Assembly (NCBI GenBank): GCA_021785695.1
Contig: JAJYEQ010000008.1
Coordinates: 1 to 64,000 of the forward strand
Length of the DNA: 64,000 nucleotides
Reading direction: 5' to 3'
Source: Actinomycetes bacterium
GTDB taxonomy: Bacteria; Actinomycetota; Acidimicrobiia; Acidimicrobiales; RAAP-2
A program made the position numbers and the translations under genes. Positions 27,353 to 36,153 of the stretch are shown in pieces. Position 1 is the stretch's first letter, and each line of letters begins with the position of its first letter. The notes below the pieces were generated by a model. The model searched no databases, was not told the DNA's origin, and was given only the letters and a program-made list of their open reading frames with translations.

Positions 27353-29644
27353 TCACAGCAACGTGGCGGGCAGCGGCCGGCTGGCCACCACGGCCAGGCG
27401 CCGCGTGGGCCGGGTCAGGGCCACGTAGAGGGTGCGCAGCCCCCGCAGGGCGACGGGGCTCTCCCCCGACTCGCCGGCCACGATCGTGGCCGGCTCGACC
27501 ACGATGACCGCATCGAACTCCAGACCGTTGGCGGCGCTGGTGGGCACGACGACCAGCTCGGCATCAAGCCCGGGGCCCTCGGGGTCGCTCGGGTCGGCCG
27601 CGTCCAGACCGGCCGCGGCCAGGGCCGCGCGGACCCAGGCCAGGTCGCTGGGGGCCGCGATCACCGCGGTGCGCCCGGGGCGCACCGCCTCGCGCTCGCG
27701 GCGCGCCGCGGCGGCCACCGCGGCGCCGCGCTCGGCGGGCGCGACGACCTCGACGGTGGGGGGCACGCCGACCCGGCGCACCGGGCGCGGGGGAACCAGA
27801 GTCGGCGCCGCGGCCGCCAGGGTGGGTGCGGCGAAGTCCAGCACCTCCTCGGGGGTCCGGTAGCTCACGGTGAGCTCGATGCGCGTGGGGGGCCGGCGCG
27901 GGGACAGCGCGGCGATCACCGTGTCCCACGACGCCGCGGCTCCCGCCGACGTCGCCTGGCCCATGTCCCCGACCAGCGTCAGCGAGCCCGACAGGTCACG
28001 GCGCGCCAGGACCCGCAGCTCCATGGCCGAGAGGTCCTGGGCCTCGTCGACCACGATGTGCCCGTAGGTGACGAACTCGGCCTCGTCGAGCTCGTGGGGG
28101 GCCGCGGCGGCCAGGCGAGCCGCCTCGCGCACGGCGGCGGCCCGCACGTCGCCGCTGTAGGCGTCCAGGTCGACGCCGGCCAGGGAGGCCTCGGCGCGAT
28201 GGGCCGGCCGCGGCCGGCGCCGCGGACCCAGGTGCACCCGCGCCTCGTCGATCAGCGCGGCGTCGGCGGCCGTCCAGCGCACCTCGTCGGGCGACGCCGC
28301 CCGCGAGCGCACCAGCAGGTCGCACTCGGCGTCGCTGAGGATCGACGCGCCCGCCGCCCGCACCAGGGCGGCTGCCCCGAAGAGGTCGTGGAGCAGCTCC
28401 TGGCCGCTCAGGCGCGGCCAGATGCGCTGCAGCGCCGCCTGGAACTCCGGCGTCGCACGGATCTGGTCGGCCAGCTCGGCCTGTGTCGTGGCCCCCTCGT
28501 CGGCACCGGGTGCGAAGCGCGCGACGGCGCGCGCCGCGACGCGCGAGGCCAGCTCCCGGCCCAGCGCCGAGCGCCGCTGGTTGTGGTTGCCCGGTCGCCG
28601 GCGGGCGCGCTCGACGACCTCGCGGGTGTCGCGCGCGCTCAGCGTCAGCTGGGCCCGTCCCAGGGGGATCATCACGTCGTGGCGCAAAGAGCGCTGGCGG
28701 GTGCGCACGGCGCGCTCGATGACCCGGGCCATGCGGGCGTCGCCCTTGAGCCGGGCGACGTCGTCGGGCTCCTCGGCGCGAACCTCGACGTTGACCACCA
28801 GCCCGGCGACCGTCGCCATCGTGACACCCGACTCGCCCAGGGACGGCAGCACGTTGGCGATGTAGGTGAGGAACAGCGGGTTGGGCCCCACCACCAGCAC
28901 GCCCTGGCGCTCGAGGGTCGCGCGGTGGGTGTAGAGCAGGTACGCGGCCCGGTGCAGGGCGACGGCCGTCTTGCCGGTCCCGGGCCCGCCCTGGACGATC
29001 ATGATCCCGGGCAGCGGGGCCCGGATGATCCGGTCCTGCTCGGCCTGGATGGTGGCGATGATGTCGCCCATGTGCCCGGTGCGGGCGCGACCCAGGGCCG
29101 CCAGCAGGGCGCCGGGGCCGCCGAGGGCCAGCCCGCCCTCGACCAGCCCGTCGGGCGTCAATGCGGCGTCGGCCGCCCCGGGGGCGCCGAAGCGACCGTC
29201 ATCGATGAAGTGCTCGTCCTCGACGCCCACCACCTCGTGGCCACGCAGGGCCACGTGGCGCCGGCGCGCCAGCCCGAGCGGCTCGACGGCGGTGGCCCGG
29301 TAGAAGGCCTCGGCCACCGGAGCGCGCCAGTCCACCACCAGCGCGTTGAGGTCCTCGTCGCTGATGGCCAGGCGGCCCACCCGGTAGACCTCGCCCAAGC
29401 GGCCGTCGTGGTCGTAGTCGAGGCGGCCAAAGAAGAGGGGCTGGTCACCGATGGCCAGCTGGTCCAGCCGGTGCAGCGCCGTTCCCATCACGACGTCGCG
29501 CTCGACCAGGTCGCCAGCACCACGCATGCGGGCGACCGCCGCGCTGTCGCGCATGGAGCGCGCGTCGGCTCGCATGCGGTCCAACGCGTCGAGAGCGACG
29601 TCGAGGAAGGCCTGTTCCTCAGCGATCTCGCGCTCGTGGGCCAT
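27353..29644 (-). CDS. HelD/HelR-type UvrD-like helicase ATPase
   Basis: 763 residues. An N-terminal coiled coil (about 1-45) starting with EREIAEEQAFLDVALDALD, then LFFGRLDY and VVDWRAPVAEAFYRA, is the HelD signature. Walker A GGPGTGKT is at 219-226 and VDEAQDLSAMELRVL is the Walker B/DEAQ motif; SYRTPEEVLDF and LYVALTRPTRRL are later SF1 motifs. HelD proteins release stalled RNA polymerase, and in some actinobacteria (HelR) they protect against rifampicin. It has a leadered start with GAGGAG before ATG. Confidence 0.88.
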   Translation of the reverse strand: MAHEREIAEEQAFLDVALDALDRMRADARSMRDSAAVARMRGAGDLVERDVVMGTALHRLDQLAIGDQPLFFGRLDYDHDGRLGEVYRVGRLAISDEDLNALVVDWRAPVAEAFYRATAVEPLGLARRRHVALRGHEVVGVEDEHFIDDGRFGAPGAADAALTPDGLVEGGLALGGPGALLAALGRARTGHMGDIIATIQAEQDRIIRAPLPGIMIVQGGPGTGKTAVALHRAAYLLYTHRATLERQGVLVVGPNPLFLTYIANVLPSLGESGVTMATVAGLVVNVEVRAEEPDDVARLKGDARMARVIERAVRTRQRSLRHDVMIPLGRAQLTLSARDTREVVERARRRPGNHNQRRSALGRELASRVAARAVARFAPGADEGATTQAELADQIRATPEFQAALQRIWPRLSGQELLHDLFGAAALVRAAGASILSDAECDLLVRSRAASPDEVRWTAADAALIDEARVHLGPRRRPRPAHRAEASLAGVDLDAYSGDVRAAAVREAARLAAAAPHELDEAEFVTYGHIVVDEAQDLSAMELRVLARRDLSGSLTLVGDMGQATSAGAAASWDTVIAALSPRRPPTRIELTVSYRTPEEVLDFAAPTLAAAAPTLVPPRPVRRVGVPPTVEVVAPAERGAAVAAAARREREAVRPGRTAVIAAPSDLAWVRAALAAAGLDAADPSDPEGPGLDAELVVVPTSAANGLEFDAVIVVEPATIVAGESGESPVALRGLRTLYVALTRPTRRLAVVASRPLPATLL

Positions 29645-29674
29645 GGACTCCTCAACTCACAATCGGGTCTGTCG

Positions 29675-29680
29675 ATTCTA
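29675..29680 (-). promoter_or_regulatory. -10 box of the HelD-type gene
   Basis: TAGAAT lies about 30 bases before the ATG at 29644; the leader contains GAGGAG. It is divergent from the hemE promoter about 60 bases away. Confidence 0.5.
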
Positions 29681-29735
29681 GTGGCTGGCCGACCCGGGGG
29701 CCCACGTTCGCGGGACGCCGAGATCCCCGGGTGTC

Positions 29736-29741
29736 TAGGCT
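29736..29741 (+). promoter_or_regulatory. Leaderless -10 box of hemE
   Basis: TAGGCT, then GAGCCC, then ATT at 29748. The spacing equals that of the other leaderless genes and points to ATT as the start codon. Confidence 0.55.
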
Positions 29742-29747
29742 GAGCCC

Positions 29748-30794
29748 ATTCCGACGACGCGAGACGACCCAGTCCTGGTGCGCGCCTGCCGAGGCGAGCC
29801 CGTCGACCACGTCCCGGTGTGGTTCATGCGCCAGGCCGGGCGCTCGCTGCCCGAGTACCGGGCCCTGCGGGGCACCGGCTCGATCCTCGAGGCCATCGAG
29901 GACCCCGTCTTGACCAGCGAGATCACGCTGCAGCCGGTGCGGCGCTACGGCGTGGACGGGGCGGTTCTCTTCTCGGACATCGTCGTTCCCTACTACCTGG
30001 CGGGCTTCGGCATCGACGTGGTCCCCGGTCGCGGCCCGGTCGTCGCCGAGCCGGTGCGCACCCGAGCCGACGTCGAGCGCCTGCGCGCGCCCACCGCCGA
30101 GGAGCTGGCGCCGGTCAGCGAAGCCGCCACGCTCGCCCTGCGGGAGCTCGCGACCACCGCGACGCCCCTCATCGGGTTCGCCGGCGCGCCCTTCACCGTG
30201 GCCAGCTACCTGATCGAGGGCGGTCCCAGCCGGGAGTTCGGGCAGGTCAAGTCCCTCATGCACGGCGACCCGGACCTCTGGGACCGCCTGAGCGAGCGCA
30301 TCGTCGCGGCCACCATCGCGTTCCTCGACGCCCAGATCGACGCCGGCGCCGCGGTCATCCAGCTGTTCGACTCGTGGGCCGGAGCCCTCTCGCGCGGCGA
30401 GTACGCCCGCTTCGCCCGCGGGCCCAGCGCGCGCATCCTGGCCCACGTCCGCGCCCGCCAGGTGCCCACGATCCTGTTCGGCGTGGGGACCGGCGAGCTG
30501 CTCGACCTGATGGCCGGGGCCGGCAGCGACGTCGTGGGCGTCGACTGGCGCGTCGACTTGGACGACGCCCGGCGCCGCGTCGGTGGCCGCCCGGTGCAGG
30601 GCAACTTGGACCCGGCCCGCTGCCTGGCCGGGGCCGATCTGGCCATCGAGGCCACGCGCGAGGTGCTCGCCTCCGCCGGCGACGAGGCCGGCCATATCTT
30701 CAATCTGGGCCACGGGGTCCTGCCCTCGACGGATCCCGAGGTGCTGGCGGCCGTCGTGCGGGTGGTCCACGAGGAGGGGCGGGCCGGCCGATGA
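29748..30794 (+). CDS. hemE: Uroporphyrinogen decarboxylase, probable ATT start
   Basis: About 348 residues. It decarboxylates uroporphyrinogen III to coproporphyrinogen III (EC 4.1.1.37). VPVWFMRQAGRSLPEYR is the substrate-binding signature; IGFAGAPFTVASYLIEGG and FNLGHGVLPSTDPE are conserved. A conventional start at GTG 29778 would begin MRACRGEPVDHV and clip the usual N-terminus. Starting at ATT 29748 adds PTTRDDPVLV, gives the normal family length and fits the -10 spacing. No ATG/GTG/TTG lies between. Its stop overlaps the hemH ATG (ATGA). Confidence 0.93.
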   Translation: MPTTRDDPVLVRACRGEPVDHVPVWFMRQAGRSLPEYRALRGTGSILEAIEDPVLTSEITLQPVRRYGVDGAVLFSDIVVPYYLAGFGIDVVPGRGPVVAEPVRTRADVERLRAPTAEELAPVSEAATLALRELATTATPLIGFAGAPFTVASYLIEGGPSREFGQVKSLMHGDPDLWDRLSERIVAATIAFLDAQIDAGAAVIQLFDSWAGALSRGEYARFARGPSARILAHVRARQVPTILFGVGTGELLDLMAGAGSDVVGVDWRVDLDDARRRVGGRPVQGNLDPARCLAGADLAIEATREVLASAGDEAGHIFNLGHGVLPSTDPEVLAAVVRVVHEEGRAGR

Positions 30795-31696
30795 GGGCGA
30801 CCGGCGTGCTGGTGATGGCGTACGGGACCCCGGCCACGCGCGGAGACGTCGCGGCCTACTACCTGCGGATCCGTCACGGACGCGCTCCGCGGCCCGAGCA
30901 GCTGGCCGACCTGGTGCGGCGCTACGACGCCATCGGCGGGACCTCTCCGCTGGCCGCCCGCACCGCCGACCAGGTGCGCGCGCTCTCCGAGGCCCTGGAG
31001 CGCTACGCACCGGGAGACTACGACGTGCGCTTCGGGGCCAAGTACGCCGCACCGCTGATCGAGGAGAGCGCCGCCGCCCTGGTCGCCGCCGGGGTGACGC
31101 GCGTGGTCGGCCTGCCCCTGGCCCCGCACAGCTCGTCGATGTCCACCGACGAGTACCACGAGCGGGCCGTCGCGGCCCTGGGCCCCGACGTCGCCTACCA
31201 GGCAGTCGGCGCCTGGTGGGACGCCCCCGGCTTCGCCGAGCTGATGGCCCAGCGCGTCACCACCGCGCTCGAGGTGGTGCCCCCCGACCGGCGCGCCACC
31301 AGCGAGGTGATCTTCTCGGCCCACTCCTTGCCCCAGCGCATCCTCGAGCGGGGAGACACCTATCCCGACCAGCTGCGCACCAGTGCCGAGCAGGCGGCGC
31401 GCCACGCGGGGCTGCGCCACTTCGACGTGGCCTGGCAGTCCGCGGGGCGCACCGAGGAGGCGTGGCTCGGCCCCGACATCCTCCAGGTGCTGCGCGACAA
31501 GCGGGCCGCGGGCTTCACCGACGTGGTGATCTGCCCGATCGGCTTCGTCGCCGACCACCTCGAGGTGCTCTACGACATCGACGTCGAGGCCCAGGCCGTG
31601 GCCCAGTCCCTGGGGCTGAACCTGGTGCGCACGGCCTCGCTCAACGACGACCCGGCCCTGATCGAGATCTTGGTCGCGCTGGTGGTCGGCGCGTGA
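30791..31696 (+). CDS. hemH: Coproporphyrin III ferrochelatase (HemH/CpfC)
   Basis: 301 residues. It inserts Fe2+ into a porphyrin; in actinobacteria the substrate is coproporphyrin III (coproporphyrin-dependent route). Visible: VLVMAYGTP start, catalytic His in FSAHSLPQR, and VICPIGFVADHLEVLYDID, the conserved C-terminal metal-site segment. Cytoplasmic and monomeric type, lacking a eukaryotic extension. It is translationally coupled to hemE and followed 4 bases later by hemY. Confidence 0.94.
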   Translation: MRATGVLVMAYGTPATRGDVAAYYLRIRHGRAPRPEQLADLVRRYDAIGGTSPLAARTADQVRALSEALERYAPGDYDVRFGAKYAAPLIEESAAALVAAGVTRVVGLPLAPHSSSMSTDEYHERAVAALGPDVAYQAVGAWWDAPGFAELMAQRVTTALEVVPPDRRATSEVIFSAHSLPQRILERGDTYPDQLRTSAEQAARHAGLRHFDVAWQSAGRTEEAWLGPDILQVLRDKRAAGFTDVVICPIGFVADHLEVLYDIDVEAQAVAQSLGLNLVRTASLNDDPALIEILVALVVGA

Positions 31697-31700
31697 GCGC

Positions 31701-33131
31701 GTGAGCGCGCGGCCGTCGGTGGTCGTGGTCGGCGCTGGCCTGAGCGGGCTGGCGGCCGCCTGGGAGCTGAGCGGCGGTGCCCCGGGGGACCCCGACGCCC
31801 CCCGCATCGAGGTCCTCGAGGCCGCCCCCCGCGTCGGCGGGCCCCTGGTGCTGGGCGATCTCGACGGCCAAGCGGTGGACCTGGGACCCGACGGCTTCCT
31901 GGCGCGGCGCCCCGAGGCTCGCACGCTGATCGAGGAGCTGGGCCTCGGCGACGACCTGATCGACATCGGCGCCAGCGGGGCCTCGCTGTGGCTGCGCGGC
32001 GAGCTGCGCGCCATCCCGCGCAGCCTGGCTCTCGGCGTGCCGGCCTCGAGGGCGGCGCTGCGCGAGCTCGGCGGCCTGTCCTGGCACGCGCGGGTGGCCG
32101 CCTGGCGGGACTGGCTCGCGCCGCGGGCGCTGCACGTCGGTGAGGACGCGTCGATCGGCCAGATCGTGCGCACCAAGCTCGGCGACGAGATCGCCCGCAG
32201 CGTCGTCGAGCCGCTCGTGGGCGGGATCCAGGCCGGACGGATCGACGACCTGTCGGCGGCCGCCCTGCTCCCGGGACTGCTGGCGGCCGCCCAGCGTGGC
32301 GGCTCCCTCATGCGCGCCCTGGCCGCTGCGGCCCCTCCGCCGGCCCCCGCGGGGGCGTCGGGCCCGGCCTTCCACTCGCTGCGCGGGGGCCTGGGCGCCC
32401 TGCCCCAGACGCTCGCCGACCGGCTGGTCGCCCGGGGCGTCGTCGTGCGCACCGCCACGCCCGTCCAGGCCCTGCGGCGCGTGACCGGCGAGCACCCCCT
32501 GGTCGTCGAGACGGCCACCACGGCCACGCCCGCCGATGCGGTCGTCGTGGCCACGCCCGCCGCGGTGACCGCGGCGCTGCTGGGGTCCTGGGACCCGGAC
32601 CTGGCCGCCCTCGGCTCGATCCGCTACGCCGCGGCCGCCATGGTGAGCGCCTCGTACCCGGAGGCGACCGCGCCGCTGCCGGCCGGCACGGGGGTCCTGG
32701 TGCCCCTCGGCACCCCCTGGGCGGGCGGGGGAACCCTGATCGTCACGGCGCTGACGTTCCTCGACCGCAAGTGGGAGCCCCTACGCCAGCCCGGCCGCGT
32801 GCTGGTGCGCGCCCACGTGGGCCGCAGCGACGACCAACGCTACGCGGCCTTCGACGACGAGCACCTGGGCGCCCGGGTGGCCGACGAGATCGCGCTGGTG
32901 CTGGGCTGGTCGTCCCGGCCCACCGCGTCGCGCGTGCAGCGGTTCCTGCCCGGGCTGCCCCAGTACACCGTCGGGTACGCGGACCTGGTCGCGCGGGCGC
33001 GCGACGCCGCGGCGCGCGGCGGCGTCGACCTGGCCGGGAGCACCTACGACGGCGTGGGCATCCCGGCCTCCATCGGGTCGGGGCGCCGCGCCGCGCGGGC
33101 GGCCCTGATGCGCCTGGCCGCGCGGCCCTGA
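31701..33131 (+). CDS. hemY: Coproporphyrinogen III oxidase, HemY/CgoX type
   Basis: 476 residues. It is an FAD-dependent oxidase with dinucleotide-binding VVVVGAGLSGLAAAWEL at the N-terminus and a C-terminal FAD segment (GVDLAGSTYDGVGIPASIGSGRRAA). In actinobacteria this protein oxidises coproporphyrinogen III to coproporphyrin III, feeding CpfC. With hemE and hemH it forms a three-gene run; the final decarboxylase hemQ/chdC is not in the window. The GTG start lies within a repeated GCGTGAGC and follows hemH by 4 bases. Confidence 0.92.
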   Translation: MSARPSVVVVGAGLSGLAAAWELSGGAPGDPDAPRIEVLEAAPRVGGPLVLGDLDGQAVDLGPDGFLARRPEARTLIEELGLGDDLIDIGASGASLWLRGELRAIPRSLALGVPASRAALRELGGLSWHARVAAWRDWLAPRALHVGEDASIGQIVRTKLGDEIARSVVEPLVGGIQAGRIDDLSAAALLPGLLAAAQRGGSLMRALAAAAPPPAPAGASGPAFHSLRGGLGALPQTLADRLVARGVVVRTATPVQALRRVTGEHPLVVETATTATPADAVVVATPAAVTAALLGSWDPDLAALGSIRYAAAAMVSASYPEATAPLPAGTGVLVPLGTPWAGGGTLIVTALTFLDRKWEPLRQPGRVLVRAHVGRSDDQRYAAFDDEHLGARVADEIALVLGWSSRPTASRVQRFLPGLPQYTVGYADLVARARDAAARGGVDLAGSTYDGVGIPASIGSGRRAARAALMRLAARP

Positions 33132-33159
33132 GCCGACGAGCCACCCGCCGGGACTCTGG

Positions 33160-33165
33160 AAGACT
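33160..33165 (+). promoter_or_regulatory. Candidate leaderless -10 box of the lysyltransferase-like gene
   Basis: AAGACT, then GGACCG, then GTG at 33172. The first base differs from TANNNT but the 6-base spacing is kept and no Shine-Dalgarno is present. Confidence 0.4.
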
Positions 33166-33171
33166 GGACCG

Positions 33172-36153
33172 GTGGTCACCCCCGATCGCAGCACGATCCC
33201 CGTCCCCGTCGGCCGGCGGGTCTACGTCCTCAGCGACCTCTCCCTCTCGGCGACCTCCAACCCGGCGCGCCGCCCGGTGCGTGAGCTGATCGCGCTCCTC
33301 GGTGACCTCGACGAGCCGGCGCTCGTGGTGGTGGCCGGCAATCTCTTCGCGGCCAGCCCCGACGACCCGGCCGCGGCGGTGCGCGCGACGCTGCGCGCGC
33401 TGCCGACGCTGGTGAGCGCCCTGCGCTCGTACCTGGCCCAGCCCGAGCACCGCCTCGTCGTCCTGCCGGGCCACGACGACGCGTGGCTGGCCGACGACGC
33501 GGCAGCCGCCCCGCTCACCGAGCTGGGCATCGAGATCGTCCCCGAGCTGATGCTCCAGGTCGCCACGCACGACACCGTGCGCGACGTGGCCGTCGTGGCC
33601 GGGTGTCCGCCACCGATGATCGCCGACCTGGCCGAGCGCGAGCGGGTCGACGCCGGACACCTCGAGGACCCCGACGCCGTGGCCCGCCTGGCCGCCAGCC
33701 GCATGCTCTACCGGCGCCTGGGCGGGTGGCTGTGGCTCCCGGTCATCGCCGTGGTGCTGGCCGACCTGTCGAGTCTGATCGTGGCCCTGGCCAACCGGCT
33801 CACGCGCCACCACCTGCGCCTCGACCTGGAGGTCCACCTCCACCACCACAGCGGAAGCCTGCTGTTCACGCTGGTGACCACCGTGGTGGTGGTGGGCCTC
33901 GTCGAGGCGGGCATCGCCGCCCTGGCCGGACTGGTCGTGCGCCGGCGCTTCGAGCGCGGGGCCGCCGGGGCCCCGCCCCGGCCCCTCGACCCGCTGGCCA
34001 CGGTGAGCGTGGACGGCGTGGACGCCCTGGAGTTCGCCCGCCGCATCGTGGGGCGCGGCGGGGCCGGCGCCATCGTGGGGGGCGCCTCGGCGCCCGCCCT
34101 GGCCTTCTTGGACCGCGGCTTCTGCGCCGTGCCGGGACCGGCCCGGGCCACCGTCGTGGAGCGCCACGGCCGCTTCGGCCTGCCCCCGGTGTTCGTGCCC
34201 ACGGACCGCTGGAGCGTGGTCCAGCTCGAGGCCGGCGGCGCCGTCCACGTGCGCATGGTCGTGGGCCAGTCCCGGGCCCGCTACGGCACCTGGCTCGAGC
34301 GCCTGGTCGCGGCGGACCCGGCCCAGGTCGACGCCCCGAGCGCCACCACCGAGGTCGGGGCGTGGCCCGTGGGCGACCCCTATCCCATCGCCCCCGACGG
34401 GCTGGCCGCCCAACGCCGCCAGCGCACCGTGCGGCGCGTGATCAGCGGGTTGGTGCTCCTCGACGGCCTGATCGATGTGACCGTGACCACCCTGCCCCCG
34501 CTGCGCAGCCGCCTGCACGCCGTCGAGGCCTTCCTGTCGCTCGGGGCGGCGCAGTCGGCGGCCGCGCTCACCGCCCTGGCCGGCGTGGTCCTCATCATGG
34601 TGGCCCGCGGCCTGCGGCGGGGTCAGCGGCGCTCGTGGACGGTCGCGGTGGTCCTGACCGGCGCGACCACCCTGGCGCACCTGGCGCGCGCGGGCAGCCT
34701 GGTGAGCCCGGTGCTGGCCGTCAGCCTGCTGAGCGCGCTGCTGATCGAGCGGCGCCACTTCCGCGCGACGACCGACCGCGAGAGCCTGCGCCTGGCACTG
34801 CCCCGCCTGGCGCTCGTCGCGGTCCTCACCGTCGTGGGGGCGACCATCGGCATCGAGCTGTCGGCGCGCCGCAGCGTGCCCGGACTGCTCACCGTCCTGG
34901 TCGCGGTCCTCGAGAGGCTGATCGGCATCACCTCGGTCACTCTGCCCGACCGCGTCGGGGACTTCGCGACGCCCACCTTGGGTGCGGTCGGCCTGGGACT
35001 GATCGTCGTGGCGCTGTACCTGGTGACCCGCCCGGTCGTCGACCGCCGCCTCTCGCGCGCCTCGGGGCGCGAGCGGCGCCTGGCCGAGCTGCGGGCCCGC
35101 GAGATCGTGCGCCGCCACGGGCGGGGCACCCTCGACTACTTCTCCCTGCGCGACGACAAGCAGCTCTTCTTCTTCCGCGACTCGCTGGTCGCCTACGCCG
35201 TCTACGGCGGCGTCGCCCTGATCTCCCCAGACCCCATCGGGCCCACGGCCGAGCGCACCGAGGTGTTCCGGGCCTTTCGCGCCTACGCCGACGCCCGCGC
35301 CTGGACCGTGGCGGTCATGGGGGCGGGTTCGGACTGGCTGCCCGTCTACCACGCGGCGGGTCTCCACTCGATCTACCTGGGCGATGAGGCCATCGTCGAC
35401 TGCCAGCGCTTCAGCCTGGAGGGCCACAAGATGAAGGGGCTGCGCCAGGCCTGCACCCGGCTGGCCCGCAACGGCTACACCGTCGAGTTCCTGGACCCGG
35501 CCACAATCGATCCCCTGCGGGTGCCCGCCCTGGTCGACCTGATCGCCCTGCTGCGCCGCGGCGAGGGCGAACGCGGCTTCTCGATGATGCTGGGCCGGCT
35601 CTTCGACCCGCGCGACCAGGGCCTCTTGCTCACGGTGGTCTCCGACCCGACCGGGCGCCCGGCCGCGGTCTGCCAGTTCGTGCCCTCGCCGGCCATCGCC
35701 GGCTACTCGCTCGACCTGATGCGCCGGGACACGGGCGCGCACCCCAACGGGCTCCTCGACTTCGCCCTGTGCTCGACCATCGCCCACCTGCGCGAGCGCG
35801 GCGGGCGCGGCCTCAGCCTCAACTTCGCGGCCTTCCGCTCGGTGCTCGACGGGGAGCGCGGCGAGGGCACCTTCACGCGCATCGAGCGCTGGGGTCTGCG
35901 GCGGCTGTCGGGCATCTTGCCCATCGAATCCCTGTGGTCCTTCAACGCCAAGTACCAGCCCACCTGGCTGCCGCGCTACCTCGTCTACCCGGCGGCCGAG
36001 AGCTTCGTCCCGGTGGTGTCGGCCATCTTGCGGGCCGAGTCCATCACCGAGCTGCCCCTCATCGGGCGCTTCTTTGCCAATGACCCGGTGAACCGGCCCG
36101 GGACCATCGTGCCCGAGTCCGTCCTGGCCGCGGCGCGCGAGCGCTCCCGCTAG
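33172..36153 (+). CDS. Lysyl-phosphatidylglycerol synthase-like membrane protein with phosphoesterase-like N-terminus
   Basis: 993 residues. Residues about 10-150 resemble a calcineurin-type phosphoesterase, but the metal motifs are altered (LSDLSL, VAGNLF for GDLFD, PGHDDA for GNHDD). A membrane pair (about 183-260), a middle region and a cluster of about six helices (roughly 425-625) follow. The C-terminal third is the DUF2156 aminoacyl-transfer domain of MprF/LysX proteins (FRDSLVAYAVYGGVALISPDPIGP, LGDEAIVDCQRFSLEG, LNFAAFRSV, FNAKYQPTW). Those enzymes attach an amino acid from tRNA to phosphatidylglycerol, altering surface charge. No lysyl-tRNA synthetase domain is fused. Its stop shares CTAG with the convergent PAS gene. 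Confidence 0.83.
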   Translation: MVTPDRSTIPVPVGRRVYVLSDLSLSATSNPARRPVRELIALLGDLDEPALVVVAGNLFAASPDDPAAAVRATLRALPTLVSALRSYLAQPEHRLVVLPGHDDAWLADDAAAAPLTELGIEIVPELMLQVATHDTVRDVAVVAGCPPPMIADLAERERVDAGHLEDPDAVARLAASRMLYRRLGGWLWLPVIAVVLADLSSLIVALANRLTRHHLRLDLEVHLHHHSGSLLFTLVTTVVVVGLVEAGIAALAGLVVRRRFERGAAGAPPRPLDPLATVSVDGVDALEFARRIVGRGGAGAIVGGASAPALAFLDRGFCAVPGPARATVVERHGRFGLPPVFVPTDRWSVVQLEAGGAVHVRMVVGQSRARYGTWLERLVAADPAQVDAPSATTEVGAWPVGDPYPIAPDGLAAQRRQRTVRRVISGLVLLDGLIDVTVTTLPPLRSRLHAVEAFLSLGAAQSAAALTALAGVVLIMVARGLRRGQRRSWTVAVVLTGATTLAHLARAGSLVSPVLAVSLLSALLIERRHFRATTDRESLRLALPRLALVAVLTVVGATIGIELSARRSVPGLLTVLVAVLERLIGITSVTLPDRVGDFATPTLGAVGLGLIVVALYLVTRPVVDRRLSRASGRERRLAELRAREIVRRHGRGTLDYFSLRDDKQLFFFRDSLVAYAVYGGVALISPDPIGPTAERTEVFRAFRAYADARAWTVAVMGAGSDWLPVYHAAGLHSIYLGDEAIVDCQRFSLEGHKMKGLRQACTRLARNGYTVEFLDPATIDPLRVPALVDLIALLRRGEGERGFSMMLGRLFDPRDQGLLLTVVSDPTGRPAAVCQFVPSPAIAGYSLDLMRRDTGAHPNGLLDFALCSTIAHLRERGGRGLSLNFAAFRSVLDGERGEGTFTRIERWGLRRLSGILPIESLWSFNAKYQPTWLPRYLVYPAAESFVPVVSAILRAESITELPLIGRFFANDPVNRPGTIVPESVLAAARERSR

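Noticed and set aside
29649-29670. TTGTGAG near the HelD start as a Rex operator
   Set aside because: Only one half-site is present; the mirrored half of a Rex palindrome is missing, and no such site was found before nuoA or rex.
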